Notes under the pieces: generated by a model
What the model was told of the DNA's origin: nothing
Database searches by the model: none
Seen by the model: only the letters and a program-made list of their open reading frames with translations
Part shown: in pieces, positions 1 through 7,919 of the stretch
How positions within the stretch are numbered: position 1 is the stretch's first letter
Layout: each line of letters begins with the position of its first letter
Position numbers and translations under genes: made by a program
Assembly (NCBI GenBank): GCA_027452145.1
Contig: DAIDHB010000550.1
Location: 1-33,149, forward strand
Direction of reading: 5' to 3'
Length of the DNA stretch: 33,149 bases
From: Planctomycetales bacterium
GTDB taxonomy: Bacteria > Planctomycetota > Planctomycetia > Isosphaerales > Isosphaeraceae

Positions 1-1706
1 AAGACCAGGTCGAGGCCCGCGGCCTTGGCGACGTCCTCGAACCCGCGGCCGCCCCGGTTGTGGAACAGTCGGTTCGAATGGCGGCGATGCGGCTCGCCGG
101 CCAGGCCGTGGACCACGTCGGCGAGCGATCGGTCGTAGCAGGTGGCGAAGATGTCGAGCCAGCCGTCGTTGTCGTAGTCGAAGGCCCAGCACGAGAAGCC
201 CTCGCGCGGGCCGTCGATGCCCTGCGCCGCCGTCGCGTCGGTGAATGTCCCGTCCCCCTCGTTGCGGAACAGCGCCGCGTCGCCGACGCGGAAGTTGAGG
301 AACAGGTCGGGGTCGTCGTCGTTGTCGTAGTCGATCCAGGTCGCCCCCTTGCAGCAGGCGGTGCGGCCGAGGACGCTCGCGCACCGGAGGCCGGCTCGCC
401 CGGCGACCTCCTCGAACGTCCCGTCCCCCCTGTTGCGATAGAGACGGTTCGGCTGGAGCTCGCAGCAGACGAAAAGGTCGAGCCAGCTGTCGTTGTCGTA
501 GTCGGCCCACGCGGCCGAATTGGAGTTGACCGGGTGGAGCAGGCCCGCCTCGCGGGTGACGTCGGTGAACTTGCCGTCGCCGTCGTTGCGCAGCAGGCTC
601 GGGCGAATCGGCACCGGCAGCCAGGCGCCGCGGGCGACGAACAGGTCCATCCGGCCGTCGTTGTTGTAATCGGCCTGGACACAGAACATGCCCCCGAGCT
701 GATCGGCGACGCCCGCCGACGCGCCGCGAGGCTCGAACGTCCCGTCGCCGCGATTGCGGTAGATCTCCAGCGGCTCCGCGGGGTCGAACGACGAGACGAC
801 CAGGTCGAAGAGGCCGTCGCCGTCGAGGTCCTCGAAGACCCCCGACCCGGCCTGGTTCAGCTTGTTTACGCCGGCCAGGTGAGCGACGTCGCGAAACCGG
901 CCGATGTCGCGTTCGGAGTCGACGAATCGATCGAGCGGCACGAGATAGCGGGGATCGACTCTGTCCGGATACTCGCCGAGCGTCATGTGCGCCAGGTTCA
1001 GCAGCCAGCGCACCTCCAGGTCGTCGGGGTATTCCTCCAGCAGCCGGGCGAAGTAGCCGATCGCGGCGCGCGAGCCGTCGGTCCTGGTGTGGACGGCCGT
1101 CGGGGCGATCGGCAGGATGCACGAGCCATCGCCGCGGCAGTCGATGCAGTTGTCGTTCTCCCCCCTGCGCATCGCGGTGACGCCCTGGAGGTAGAGCAGG
1201 GAGCAGAGCCATTCCGCCCGCAGGGCGGCATCGGCGTCGGCGAGCTTCCGGGCATCATCCAGCTCGCGAGCCGCGCGATCGGTCCGGCCCTCGGAGGTCC
1301 AGAGCATCGCGCGGGTGACGTGCAAGCGGATCGTCCCGGCCTGGTCGCCGGCCCGCCGCGCCGACTCGAGCGGGGCCTCGCTCACCTTCAGCAGCGTGAT
1401 CCCCGGCCGATCCCAGGCGCGGGCGATCTGCTGGAGCGAGTCGCCCGCCTTCCAGCTCGGGAGGTTGGCCATGAGCACTCCGAAGCCGCCGGGGTCGAGC
1501 AACTGCCGCGGGCGGACGCCGCCGCCCGGCTTCGCGGCGGGTTCTCCGGGCACGACCGTCGCGGCCGCGAGTCGACCGGCCATCGGGCGGGACGTCGAGG
1601 CGCCTCCCTCGGGCCGGCGGGCGACCACCAGCGCGGCGACGAGCGCGCCGAGCAGGAGCGTCAGGCCGACCAGGCGTGTCCGTTTGTTCCAAGCCAGTCC
1701 GCCCAT
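1..1706 (-). CDS. CRTAC1-type VCBS/FG-GAP repeat protein, membrane-anchored (C-terminus cut by window edge)
   Basis: The frame reads leftward from the ATG at 1706 and runs off the left edge, so 568 residues are visible and the C-terminus is missing. A GGAGG sits about 9 bases before the ATG. Residues 10-30 are hydrophobic (LVGLTLLLGALVAALVVA) and should be an uncleaved signal anchor. Residues 60-270 look helical and TPR-like, with alternating Ala/Leu/Arg. From about residue 285 there are successive VCBS/FG-GAP repeats with calcium-loop motifs such as DLDGDGLFDLVV, DYNNDGRMDLFV, DYDNDSWLDLFV and DYDNDDDPDLF, each followed by an RNxGDGTF turn. This is the CRTAC1 pattern; an ASPIC/UnbV domain would be expected beyond the edge. 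Such proteins form extracytoplasmic beta-propellers that bind calcium, and the ligand is unknown. It is the last gene of a three-gene minus-strand run, 60 bases after the oxidoreductase. Confidence 0.88.
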   Translation of the reverse strand, partial: MGGLAWNKRTRLVGLTLLLGALVAALVVARRPEGGASTSRPMAGRLAAATVVPGEPAAKPGGGVRPRQLLDPGGFGVLMANLPSWKAGDSLQQIARAWDRPGITLLKVSEAPLESARRAGDQAGTIRLHVTRAMLWTSEGRTDRAARELDDARKLADADAALRAEWLCSLLYLQGVTAMRRGENDNCIDCRGDGSCILPIAPTAVHTRTDGSRAAIGYFARLLEEYPDDLEVRWLLNLAHMTLGEYPDRVDPRYLVPLDRFVDSERDIGRFRDVAHLAGVNKLNQAGSGVFEDLDGDGLFDLVVSSFDPAEPLEIYRNRGDGTFEPRGASAGVADQLGGMFCVQADYNNDGRMDLFVARGAWLPVPIRPSLLRNDGDGKFTDVTREAGLLHPVNSNSAAWADYDNDSWLDLFVCCELQPNRLYRNRGDGTFEEVAGRAGLRCASVLGRTACCKGATWIDYDNDDDPDLFLNFRVGDAALFRNEGDGTFTDATAAQGIDGPREGFSCWAFDYDNDGWLDIFATCYDRSLADVVHGLAGEPHRRHSNRLFHNRGGRGFEDVAKAAGLDLV

Positions 1707-1766
1707 GATCGTGGCCTCCGCATCAACCCCGCCTCATTGCCTCGCGCCCGCGCCTCGATCGTGGCC

Positions 1767-2789
1767 TCAATGGCTCCCCGGGCCAGTCGCGAGGCCCGCC
1801 GCCGCGAGAATTCGCTCCAGCACGGCCATCTGCGCGACGCCGTCCTCGGCCGGGTCGACGGGCTCACCCGCCTCGACCGAACGGGCGAAGGCGTCGATCA
1901 TCGCCGCGTACTGGTCGACCGCCTCGAAGTCGAGGACCTTCACGACGTCCCCGCCCGAGCCCGAGTCGGACGCCGCGCCGATGGTCCGCACCCGTGCCGT
2001 CGGCACGGCGCCGGCGGGCGGGAGGAACGCATCGGGGACCTCGATCACGCCGCCGCTCCCGACGATCTCGCAGGTGCAGCGATACGGCTGCTCGAAGCTG
2101 CAATCGACCGTGGCCAGCACGCCGTCCGGGAACTCGAGCACCGCGGCGAGGGTCATGTCGACGCCCGACGGCCCCGCGTGCGCGACCGCCGCGACCCGCG
2201 ACGGCTCGGCCCCGGCGTAGAACCGCGCGGCGCTCACGCCGTAGCAACCCACGTCCCAGAGCGCGCCGCCGCCGCGCGCCGGGTCGAGCCGCCAGTCGCC
2301 CTCGGCAATCGGGAACGAGAACGACGAGCGGACGAGGCGAAGCGATCCGATCGCCCCGTCGAGGACCAGCCGGCGCAGGGCGACCGAGCGGGGCTGATGC
2401 CGCCACATGAACGCCTCCATCAGCGGCACCCCGCGGTCCCGGCAATGGTCGGCCATCGCCGCGGCCTCGGCGGCATCGAGCGCCAGCGGCTTCTCACACA
2501 GAACGTGCTTGCCGGCGTCGGCGGACGCCGCCACCCACGGCCAGTGCAGCTCGTTGGGCAGCGGGATGTAGACGGCGTCGACCTGCGGGTCGTCGAGCAG
2601 CGACTGGTACGAGCCATGCGCCCGCGGGATGCCGAACTCGTCGGCCCAATGGCGCGCGACGGCCGGGTCGCGGCTGGCGATCGCGTGCAGCACGCCGGTG
2701 GTCGAGCCGCGAATACCGGGGACGAGCCCCCGTCGCGTGATCCTCGCACAGCCCAGGATGCCCCATCGCAGCGGACCCCTCGTCGTCAT
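1767..2789 (-). CDS. Gfo/Idh/MocA-family NAD(P)-dependent oxidoreductase
   Basis: 340 residues, close to the usual family length of 330-400. The N-terminal Rossmann fold begins LRWGILGCARI (residues 7-17), where the dinucleotide loop is GCARI rather than the classical GxGxxG, a variant common in this family. The family signature EKP is at 99-101 within CEKPLALD. The C-terminal alpha/beta substrate domain follows, with GGGALWDVGCYGVSAARF (173-190), where Asp179 and Tyr183 lie in the usual substrate-binding segment. No export signal is visible, so it is probably cytosolic; many planctomycete paralogues do carry a Tat signal. The family oxidises or reduces sugars, inositols and related polyols, and the substrate cannot be read from sequence. 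It lies between the TPR and VCBS genes on the same strand, with gaps of 99 and 60 bases, so co-transcription is plausible. A GAGGCGAG stretch just before the ATG serves as ribosome site. Confidence 0.92.
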   Translation of the reverse strand: MTTRGPLRWGILGCARITRRGLVPGIRGSTTGVLHAIASRDPAVARHWADEFGIPRAHGSYQSLLDDPQVDAVYIPLPNELHWPWVAASADAGKHVLCEKPLALDAAEAAAMADHCRDRGVPLMEAFMWRHQPRSVALRRLVLDGAIGSLRLVRSSFSFPIAEGDWRLDPARGGGALWDVGCYGVSAARFYAGAEPSRVAAVAHAGPSGVDMTLAAVLEFPDGVLATVDCSFEQPYRCTCEIVGSGGVIEVPDAFLPPAGAVPTARVRTIGAASDSGSGGDVVKVLDFEAVDQYAAMIDAFARSVEAGEPVDPAEDGVAQMAVLERILAAAGLATGPGSH

Positions 2790-2888
2790 CGCTCGCCTCG
2801 TGCCTCGCGGCCTGTCGGGTCGGTTCGTCTGATCGTCGTGAAAAGCGTGAATGCGGCCGGTCTCTCTCGATGGTCGTGGAACCGCCTC

Positions 2889-4181
2889 TCACGGCCGCAC
2901 ACCGGTCGAGCCCCGCTCGGCCTGGATCCGGTAGTAGTTCGCCAGCCCGGCCTGATCGGGCCTTCTCGCGTAGTAGTCGGCCAGGAGCCGGCACGTGGGA
3001 ACGTGAGCCGGGTCGCTGGCCAGGATGGCCGTCGCCCAGCCCACGCCCTCCTGGTCGCGTCCGTGCGCGAACATCCAGGCCGCGACCCGCGCGCGGAGGT
3101 CGTTGTTCGACGGCTCCGCGAGCACCCGGCTGCGCAGGCCCAGCAGCTCGGCCTGGTCGCGCTTGAGCCGGTCGAGCGCCGCTCGATCGGCCCGCGAGCC
3201 CTCGGCGTCGCCGAGCCGCGTGCGGATGCCCGCCCGACGGTTGAGCGCCTCCTGGTCGAATGGGTCGGCCCGGATGACGCGGTCGAGCCGCTCGCGCGAC
3301 GACTTCAGGTCGCCCCGATGCAGGTCCACGTCGGCCATCCCCTTGAGTGCCACGGCGTTCCGGGGATCGAGGCCCAGCGCCTGCTCGAGGAGCCGGCTGC
3401 CGCGCGACACGTCGCCCAGCTCGACCGCGTTGCGCCCGGCGCCGGCGAGGGCCGCGGGGTCGTTGGGATGGCGCTCCAGGTAGAGGCGGTACTGCTCATC
3501 GGCCGGGATGTTGCGATGCATGTGGGCGAGCGTCTCGGCCAGGCCGAGCCGCGCGGCATCGAGCCCCGGGTCGCGCAAGAGCGCGGCGCGATAATGCCTC
3601 TCCCACGAGTCGGGGTTGTCGACCTCGATCCGGCGGTCGATCTCGGTGAGCCACAGGTAGGGACGGGCGTCTCCGGGCGCCTGCTCCATCCAGCGGCGGA
3701 TGACGTCGCGCGCCTCGCCCAGCCGGTAGGTCTTCAGGTAGACACGGGCCAGCGCCTCGTCGATCATCGGGTCGGGCTCCGACCGGGGCCTGCGGGCCCG
3801 CGTCAGGATCGCCTCGGCCTCGGCGTGACGGCCGATCCGGGCCAGTGTGATCGCGTGGAGCCGCTCGAGCTTCTCCCGCGGCCAGCCCAGGGTGCGCGCC
3901 TGGTTCATGCACCGCGTGACCTCGGCGAGGTCGCCGTCGGCCAGCGCGACCTGGCCGAGCATCGCGTGGGCCTCGGCCGAACCCGGCCGGGCCCGCAGCC
4001 ATCGGTCCAGCGGATCGCGAGCCCGGTCGAACCGCCCCAGCGCGATGGCCTGGCGTACGATCTCCGCGTCCCGTTCGACCTCGCGTCCGTGGCGCAGCCA
4101 GGGCAACGCCGAAGCGACCAGCGCCAGCGTCAGCACGAGCACGGCCGAACCGATGAGCACCGATCGCATCCGCCAACCCAT
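2889..4181 (-). CDS. TPR-repeat protein with N-terminal membrane anchor
   Basis: 430 residues from the ATG at 4181 (MGWRMRSV), preceded by a GGGGGA ribosome site; an in-frame ATG at 4169 is the alternative. The open frame continues upstream of 4181, but the upstream part is the antisense of the divergent VCBS gene and does not look like protein. Residues 5-27 (RSVLIGSAVLVLTLALVASA) form one hydrophobic helix, an uncleaved anchor. From about residue 38 to the end there are helix-turn-helix pairs of TPR type, with runs like AHAMLGQVALADGDLAEV, ALAGAGRNAVELGDVSRG, LLEQALGLDPRNAVAL and ALKGMADVDLHRGDL. TPR scaffolds bind other proteins. Planctomycete genomes often place them beside CRTAC1 proteins, as here on both sides, so a role in assembling or exporting the VCBS proteins is a reasonable inference. 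It is the first gene of the minus-strand run. Confidence 0.88.
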   Translation of the reverse strand: MGWRMRSVLIGSAVLVLTLALVASALPWLRHGREVERDAEIVRQAIALGRFDRARDPLDRWLRARPGSAEAHAMLGQVALADGDLAEVTRCMNQARTLGWPREKLERLHAITLARIGRHAEAEAILTRARRPRSEPDPMIDEALARVYLKTYRLGEARDVIRRWMEQAPGDARPYLWLTEIDRRIEVDNPDSWERHYRAALLRDPGLDAARLGLAETLAHMHRNIPADEQYRLYLERHPNDPAALAGAGRNAVELGDVSRGSRLLEQALGLDPRNAVALKGMADVDLHRGDLKSSRERLDRVIRADPFDQEALNRRAGIRTRLGDAEGSRADRAALDRLKRDQAELLGLRSRVLAEPSNNDLRARVAAWMFAHGRDQEGVGWATAILASDPAHVPTCRLLADYYARRPDQAGLANYYRIQAERGSTGVRP

Positions 4182-4307
4182 GCCGTCCCCCGACCCGACT
4201 CCCGCGAACCGGAAGGTTCCCGACTCCTCTCGCGCAACTCGACGATGGTACGATCTCAGGATACGGTGCGGGCCGCCGGTTGCAAAGTCCGGGGACGAGG
4301 GGACGCC
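4182..4307. promoter_or_regulatory. Divergent promoter region between TPR and CRTAC1 genes
   Basis: 126 bases separate two outward-facing starts, so both promoters should lie here. On the plus strand a TACGAT at 4249-4254 is the best -10-like hexamer, but no good -35 sits 16-18 bases before it. A small dyad, GAACC (4206-4210) and GGTTC (4215-4219) with a four-base spacer, could be an operator or a leader hairpin for the minus-strand gene. Only the divergent geometry is firm; the sites themselves are guesses. Confidence 0.4.
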
Positions 4308-6404
4308 ATGACGAGGCAAGGGCCAGGACCGGACGATTCCGCGCGTCCCGACCGGGGCGGTCGGGCGACGCCCCGCCGCCGGCGCGTGCTCGTTTTCCTC
4401 TCCATCGCGCTGGGGATGACCGTCATACTCTACGTGAGCGTCGGCGTCCCGCAGGGGCTCCGGCGCCGTTCGCCTTCGCCGTCCGCCTCGGCGACGCCTT
4501 TCCGGCTCGAACCGGCGCGCGACATCGGCAAGACGCGGGCCAATCCGACGGTCCCGGTGCCGCCCAGCCCATTCCGCTTCGCCGAGGTCGCGAGGGAGTC
4601 CGGGATCACCTTCGTCCACGCCTCCGGCATGACCGAGGCCAAGCACTTTCCCACGGCGTATGGCTCGGGCGTGGCGATGTTCGACGCCGACGGCGACGGG
4701 CGCATGGACCTGTACTTCGCCACCGCAACGAGGCTCCCGGTGGGGAACTCCCGCACCGGTCCCAATCGGTTCTATCGCAACCTGGGCGGCGGGCGGTTCG
4801 TCGACGCGACCGAACGCTCCGGCCTGGGCTTCCAGGGATACTGCCAGGGGCTCGTCGTCGGCGACTACGACAACGACGGAGATCCCGACGTCTACCTGTG
4901 CAACTATGGGTCGAACGTACTCTACCGCCACGACGGATCCGGGCGATTCGTCGATGTCACCCGCGAGGCCAGGGTTGAAGGTGGCGGCTGGTCCACCGCC
5001 GGCGCGTTCCTCGATTATGACAACGACGGCCGCCTCGACCTGTACGTCGCCCGGTTCGGCCACTGGAAGCTCCCCGACGACGACCGATTCTGCGGCGGCA
5101 TGAAGAATCCCGCCCGGCCCGAGCTGGAGAAGACGCGCATCTACTGCACGCCGCGGTACGTCCGCCCGGCCCGGCACTTCCTCTATCACAACAACGGCGA
5201 CGGCACCTTCACCGACGCAACCGAACGCGCCGGCGTGGGCCGCTCCGACGGCCGCGGCCTCGGGGTCGTCGCGGCCGACCTGAACGACGACGGCCGGATC
5301 GACCTGTACGTGGCGAACGACACCTGCCCCAACTTCCTGTTCCTCAACCGGGGCGACGGGACGTTCGAGGACGCCACGGATTCCTCGGGCGCCGGCTACG
5401 ACCCGGCTGGCAACGTCCGGGCCGGCATGGGCGTCGACGCCGAGGACGTCGACGGCGACGACCGGCCCGACCTGTTCGTCACCAACTACTTCGACGAGCC
5501 GAACGCGCTGTTCTCCAACCGCGGCGGGGGACAGTTCATCGAACGGACCCGGACCTCGGGCATGATGCACGACAGCCTGCCCTGGGTCGGCTGGGGCTGC
5601 GCGCTGGCGGATTTCGACAACGACGGTTGGCCCGACTGCTTCGTGACGAATGGCCACGTCGACGACAACCTGCACCTCTTCAACGTGGCCAATCCCTACG
5701 CCCAGCCGGCCCTGCTGCATCACAACGTCGGCCGGGGACGATTCGAGCTGGCCACCCGGCTGGCCGGCGCGTACTTCGACGCCGACCACGTCGGCCGCGG
5801 CGTCGCCCACGGCGACATCGACGACGACGGCGATATCGACCTGGTCGTCAACCACAAGGACGCCCCGCCGGCGCTCCTGCGCAACGACACCGCAACAAGG
5901 AACGGCTGGATCCGCGTTCGGCTGGTCGGCTCCCGGAGCAACCGCGACGGCATCGGCGCCGTCGTCACCGTCACCGTCGGCGATCGCACGATCGTCCGCC
6001 ACCGCAAGGGTGGCGCCAGCTACGCCTCGGCGCACGACCCGCGCCTCCTGATCGGCATCGGCCGGGCGGCGTCGGCCAGCTCCGTCACCATCCGCTGGCC
6101 CTCCGGTCAGGTCGACCGGCTGTCCGATATCGCGGCTGGCTCGGACCTGACCATCCGCGAGGGTCCGACCGTTCCCGCATCTTCTCCGACCCGACCTGCC
6201 GGGACCGGCTTCGAAGATGCCCGGCGCGCGCTTGGGAATCTTCGAAGCAATGGGGGCCATCTTCCGCACGGCGGCCGCCCAGACTCGTCGATCCCGAAAC
6301 CCCATTTCAGGAGCAATTCATTCTTGTGGATCTCAATGGCCATCGGTATACTCGCCGCGATTGCGTCGGTGATCGGTTGCAACGTCGCATCGGTAGCATC
6401 GTGA
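4308..6404 (+). CDS. CRTAC1-family VCBS-repeat protein with ASPIC/UnbV domain and unusual C-terminal tail
   Basis: 698 residues from the ATG at 4308, preceded by GACGAGGGGACG. The same frame is open back to base 60, but that upstream part is a shadow of the minus-strand genes. A basic N-terminus (RRRR) leads into a hydrophobic segment at about 27-47 (VLVFLSIALGMTVILYVSV), giving a signal anchor with the rest outside. VCBS/FG-GAP repeats run from about residue 120 to 530, with calcium loops such as DADGDGRMDLYF, DYDNDGDPDVYL, DYDNDGRLDLYV, DLNDDGRIDLYV, DFDNDGWPDCFV and DIDDDGDIDLVV. An ASPIC/UnbV domain covers about 545-618 (GIGAVVTVTVGDRTIVRH, then VTIRWPSGQVDRL). Family members normally end there. 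Here the frame continues about 80 residues through a proline/arginine-rich stretch and a hydrophobic segment (FLWISMAIGILAAIASVIG). The extension may be real or unselected read-through. Confidence 0.9.
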   Translation: MTRQGPGPDDSARPDRGGRATPRRRRVLVFLSIALGMTVILYVSVGVPQGLRRRSPSPSASATPFRLEPARDIGKTRANPTVPVPPSPFRFAEVARESGITFVHASGMTEAKHFPTAYGSGVAMFDADGDGRMDLYFATATRLPVGNSRTGPNRFYRNLGGGRFVDATERSGLGFQGYCQGLVVGDYDNDGDPDVYLCNYGSNVLYRHDGSGRFVDVTREARVEGGGWSTAGAFLDYDNDGRLDLYVARFGHWKLPDDDRFCGGMKNPARPELEKTRIYCTPRYVRPARHFLYHNNGDGTFTDATERAGVGRSDGRGLGVVAADLNDDGRIDLYVANDTCPNFLFLNRGDGTFEDATDSSGAGYDPAGNVRAGMGVDAEDVDGDDRPDLFVTNYFDEPNALFSNRGGGQFIERTRTSGMMHDSLPWVGWGCALADFDNDGWPDCFVTNGHVDDNLHLFNVANPYAQPALLHHNVGRGRFELATRLAGAYFDADHVGRGVAHGDIDDDGDIDLVVNHKDAPPALLRNDTATRNGWIRVRLVGSRSNRDGIGAVVTVTVGDRTIVRHRKGGASYASAHDPRLLIGIGRAASASSVTIRWPSGQVDRLSDIAAGSDLTIREGPTVPASSPTRPAGTGFEDARRALGNLRSNGGHLPHGGRPDSSIPKPHFRSNSFLWISMAIGILAAIASVIGCNVASVAS
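6208..6248. repeat. 11-bp perfect inverted repeat in the tail of the CRTAC1 gene
   Basis: GCTTCGAAGAT (6208-6218) and ATCTTCGAAGC (6238-6248) are perfect reverse complements around a 19-base GC-rich spacer. After a single mismatch the stem could continue with CCC/GGG inside the spacer. It lies just past the end of the conserved ASPIC/UnbV coding sequence but still inside the open frame. No T-run follows, so it is not a classical intrinsic terminator. It could be a termination or mRNA-stability hairpin, or a protein-binding dyad. Confidence 0.6.
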
Positions 6405-6489
6405 AAGCGGTCCTTGCCTGCGAAAACGCTTCGGTCAAGCAACCTCGGTCGGCGATCGATCGGGCCCATCTCCAGGTCGGGTGACTTCC

Positions 6490-7803
6490 ATGGCGATCGC
6501 GGTCAGCCATTACGATCAGATTGCGGCGGGTACGAGCGTGCCGGCCAAGCTGCTGGGCCAGATCACGTGCCCGCATTGCTGGGAGCGGTTCGCGCCCGAG
6601 CAGATCCTGTGGATCTCCGAGCATATTGACCTTCTCGGCGACCCTCGCCTCGGGCCGGAGAGCCAGCAGCGGTTCCTGCCCAGCCGGTACACGCTCGAGG
6701 GCGACGCAATCGACGCCAAGGGGATGACCTGCCGGAACACGGCGTGCCCCAAATGCCACCTGCCGGTCCCGCGGTGCATGATGGAGATGGAGCCGCTGTT
6801 CCTCTCGATCCTGGGCGCGCCGGCGAGCGGGAAGTCGTACTTTTTGACCGCGATGACCTGGCAATTGCGCCGGACGCTGCCGCTCCGGTTCGGGATCGAC
6901 TTCACTGACGCCGATCCGGTATCGAACCGGGCGCTAAATGACTGCGAGGAATCGCTGTTCCTCAACCCCGAGCAGGCCGAGGTGATCCCGCTGGGCGGCC
7001 TGATCCGCAAGACCGAGCTTCAGGGCGAGCTGTACGACACGGTAACTTACGGACAGCAGACGGTCAGCTATCCGCGCCCGTTCCTGTTCGCCATGCAGCC
7101 GCAGGAGGGTCATCCCGGAGGCGACCCGGCGCGGCTGTCTCGCGTACTTTGCCTGTACGACAATGCCGGCGAGCATTTCCAGCCTGGGCAAGACTCGGCG
7201 TCGAGCCCCGTCACCCGGCACCTATCTCGGTCGCAGGCGGTGCTGTTCCTGTTCGACCCGACGCAGGACCTTCGGTTCCGAGAGCTCTGCGGAAGCGGTA
7301 CGGGTGGCAGCGCCGTACAGCGTGCCGCCCGGCTGAGCCGTCAGGAGACGATCCTCAGCGAGGCTGCCGCGCGGATCCGACGACATGCGAACCTGTCCCA
7401 GAACGCGAAGTTCGACCGTCCCGTTGTCGTCATCCTTTCCAAGCTCGACGAGTGGATCCACCTCCTGGGCAGCGACGCGGCCGACGATCCCTGGCGATCG
7501 CAGGGGAACCTCACGGGGGTTGACGTCGAGTGGATCGAACGGCGCTCGGCGGAACTGCGGACGCTGTTGATGAAACACTCCCCGGAGATCGTGACCGCCG
7601 TGCAGGCGTTCGCCCGGGATGTGACCTACATCGCCGTGAGCTCGCTGGGCCCGAGGGTCGAGGTCAACGCCGGCCAGGGCCTGCCCGGGATCCGGCCCCG
7701 GGACATTCAGCCGCGGTGGGTGACGGTGCCAGTGCTGTATGCGATCTCGCGCGTCCTTCCGGCCCTGGTGCCGCGGCTGGTCCGGCGCGAGAAACGTGGT
7801 TGA
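6490..7803 (+). CDS. Zinc-ribbon P-loop GTPase (TRAFAC-like, double-GTPase/conflict-system type)
   Basis: 437 residues from the ATG at 6490; a GTG three codons upstream (6481) is an alternative, and neither has a strong Shine-Dalgarno sequence. An N-terminal zinc ribbon is formed by CPHC (27-30) and C81 with CPKC (86-89), in the style of a treble-clef or rubredoxin knuckle. A P-loop GTPase domain follows directly: G1 GAPASGKS (109-116), G3 DNAGE (224-228) after the hydrophobic strand RVLCLY, G4 SKLD (317-320) in place of NKxD, and a possible G5 SSL (384-386). The strand VLFLFDPTQD (251-260) is typical of GTPases that recruit partners. No membrane segment is seen, so it should be cytosolic. 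From memory, this ribbon-plus-GTPase arrangement matches the GTPases paired with GAP1 proteins in bacterial NTP-dependent conflict systems. The next gene fits that pairing. It is probably the switch of the five-gene cluster. Confidence 0.82.
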   Translation: MAIAVSHYDQIAAGTSVPAKLLGQITCPHCWERFAPEQILWISEHIDLLGDPRLGPESQQRFLPSRYTLEGDAIDAKGMTCRNTACPKCHLPVPRCMMEMEPLFLSILGAPASGKSYFLTAMTWQLRRTLPLRFGIDFTDADPVSNRALNDCEESLFLNPEQAEVIPLGGLIRKTELQGELYDTVTYGQQTVSYPRPFLFAMQPQEGHPGGDPARLSRVLCLYDNAGEHFQPGQDSASSPVTRHLSRSQAVLFLFDPTQDLRFRELCGSGTGGSAVQRAARLSRQETILSEAAARIRRHANLSQNAKFDRPVVVILSKLDEWIHLLGSDAADDPWRSQGNLTGVDVEWIERRSAELRTLLMKHSPEIVTAVQAFARDVTYIAVSSLGPRVEVNAGQGLPGIRPRDIQPRWVTVPVLYAISRVLPALVPRLVRREKRG

Positions 7804-7919
7804 AGCAAGAAGGCGCCGCCATTCGGTGATGACCGGCCACGAGCGGGCGCGCGGGTGCGATGTGGGAAGAACACGTTGATCGGCCGTGAGACGACTCGAC
7901 CCTGACCGGGGACTGCACG

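Noticed and set aside
60..4307. Plus-strand open frame continuous with the CRTAC1 gene back to base 60 (over 1400 extra codons)
   Set aside because: It is antisense to three well-supported minus-strand genes. Its translation is Val/Arg/Pro-rich without domain features, a known effect of GC-rich third positions.
4182..6305. Minus-strand extension of the TPR gene frame across the divergent CRTAC1 gene
   Set aside because: Low-complexity Val/Asp/Arg translation; the TPR protein has a good start with membrane anchor at 4181.
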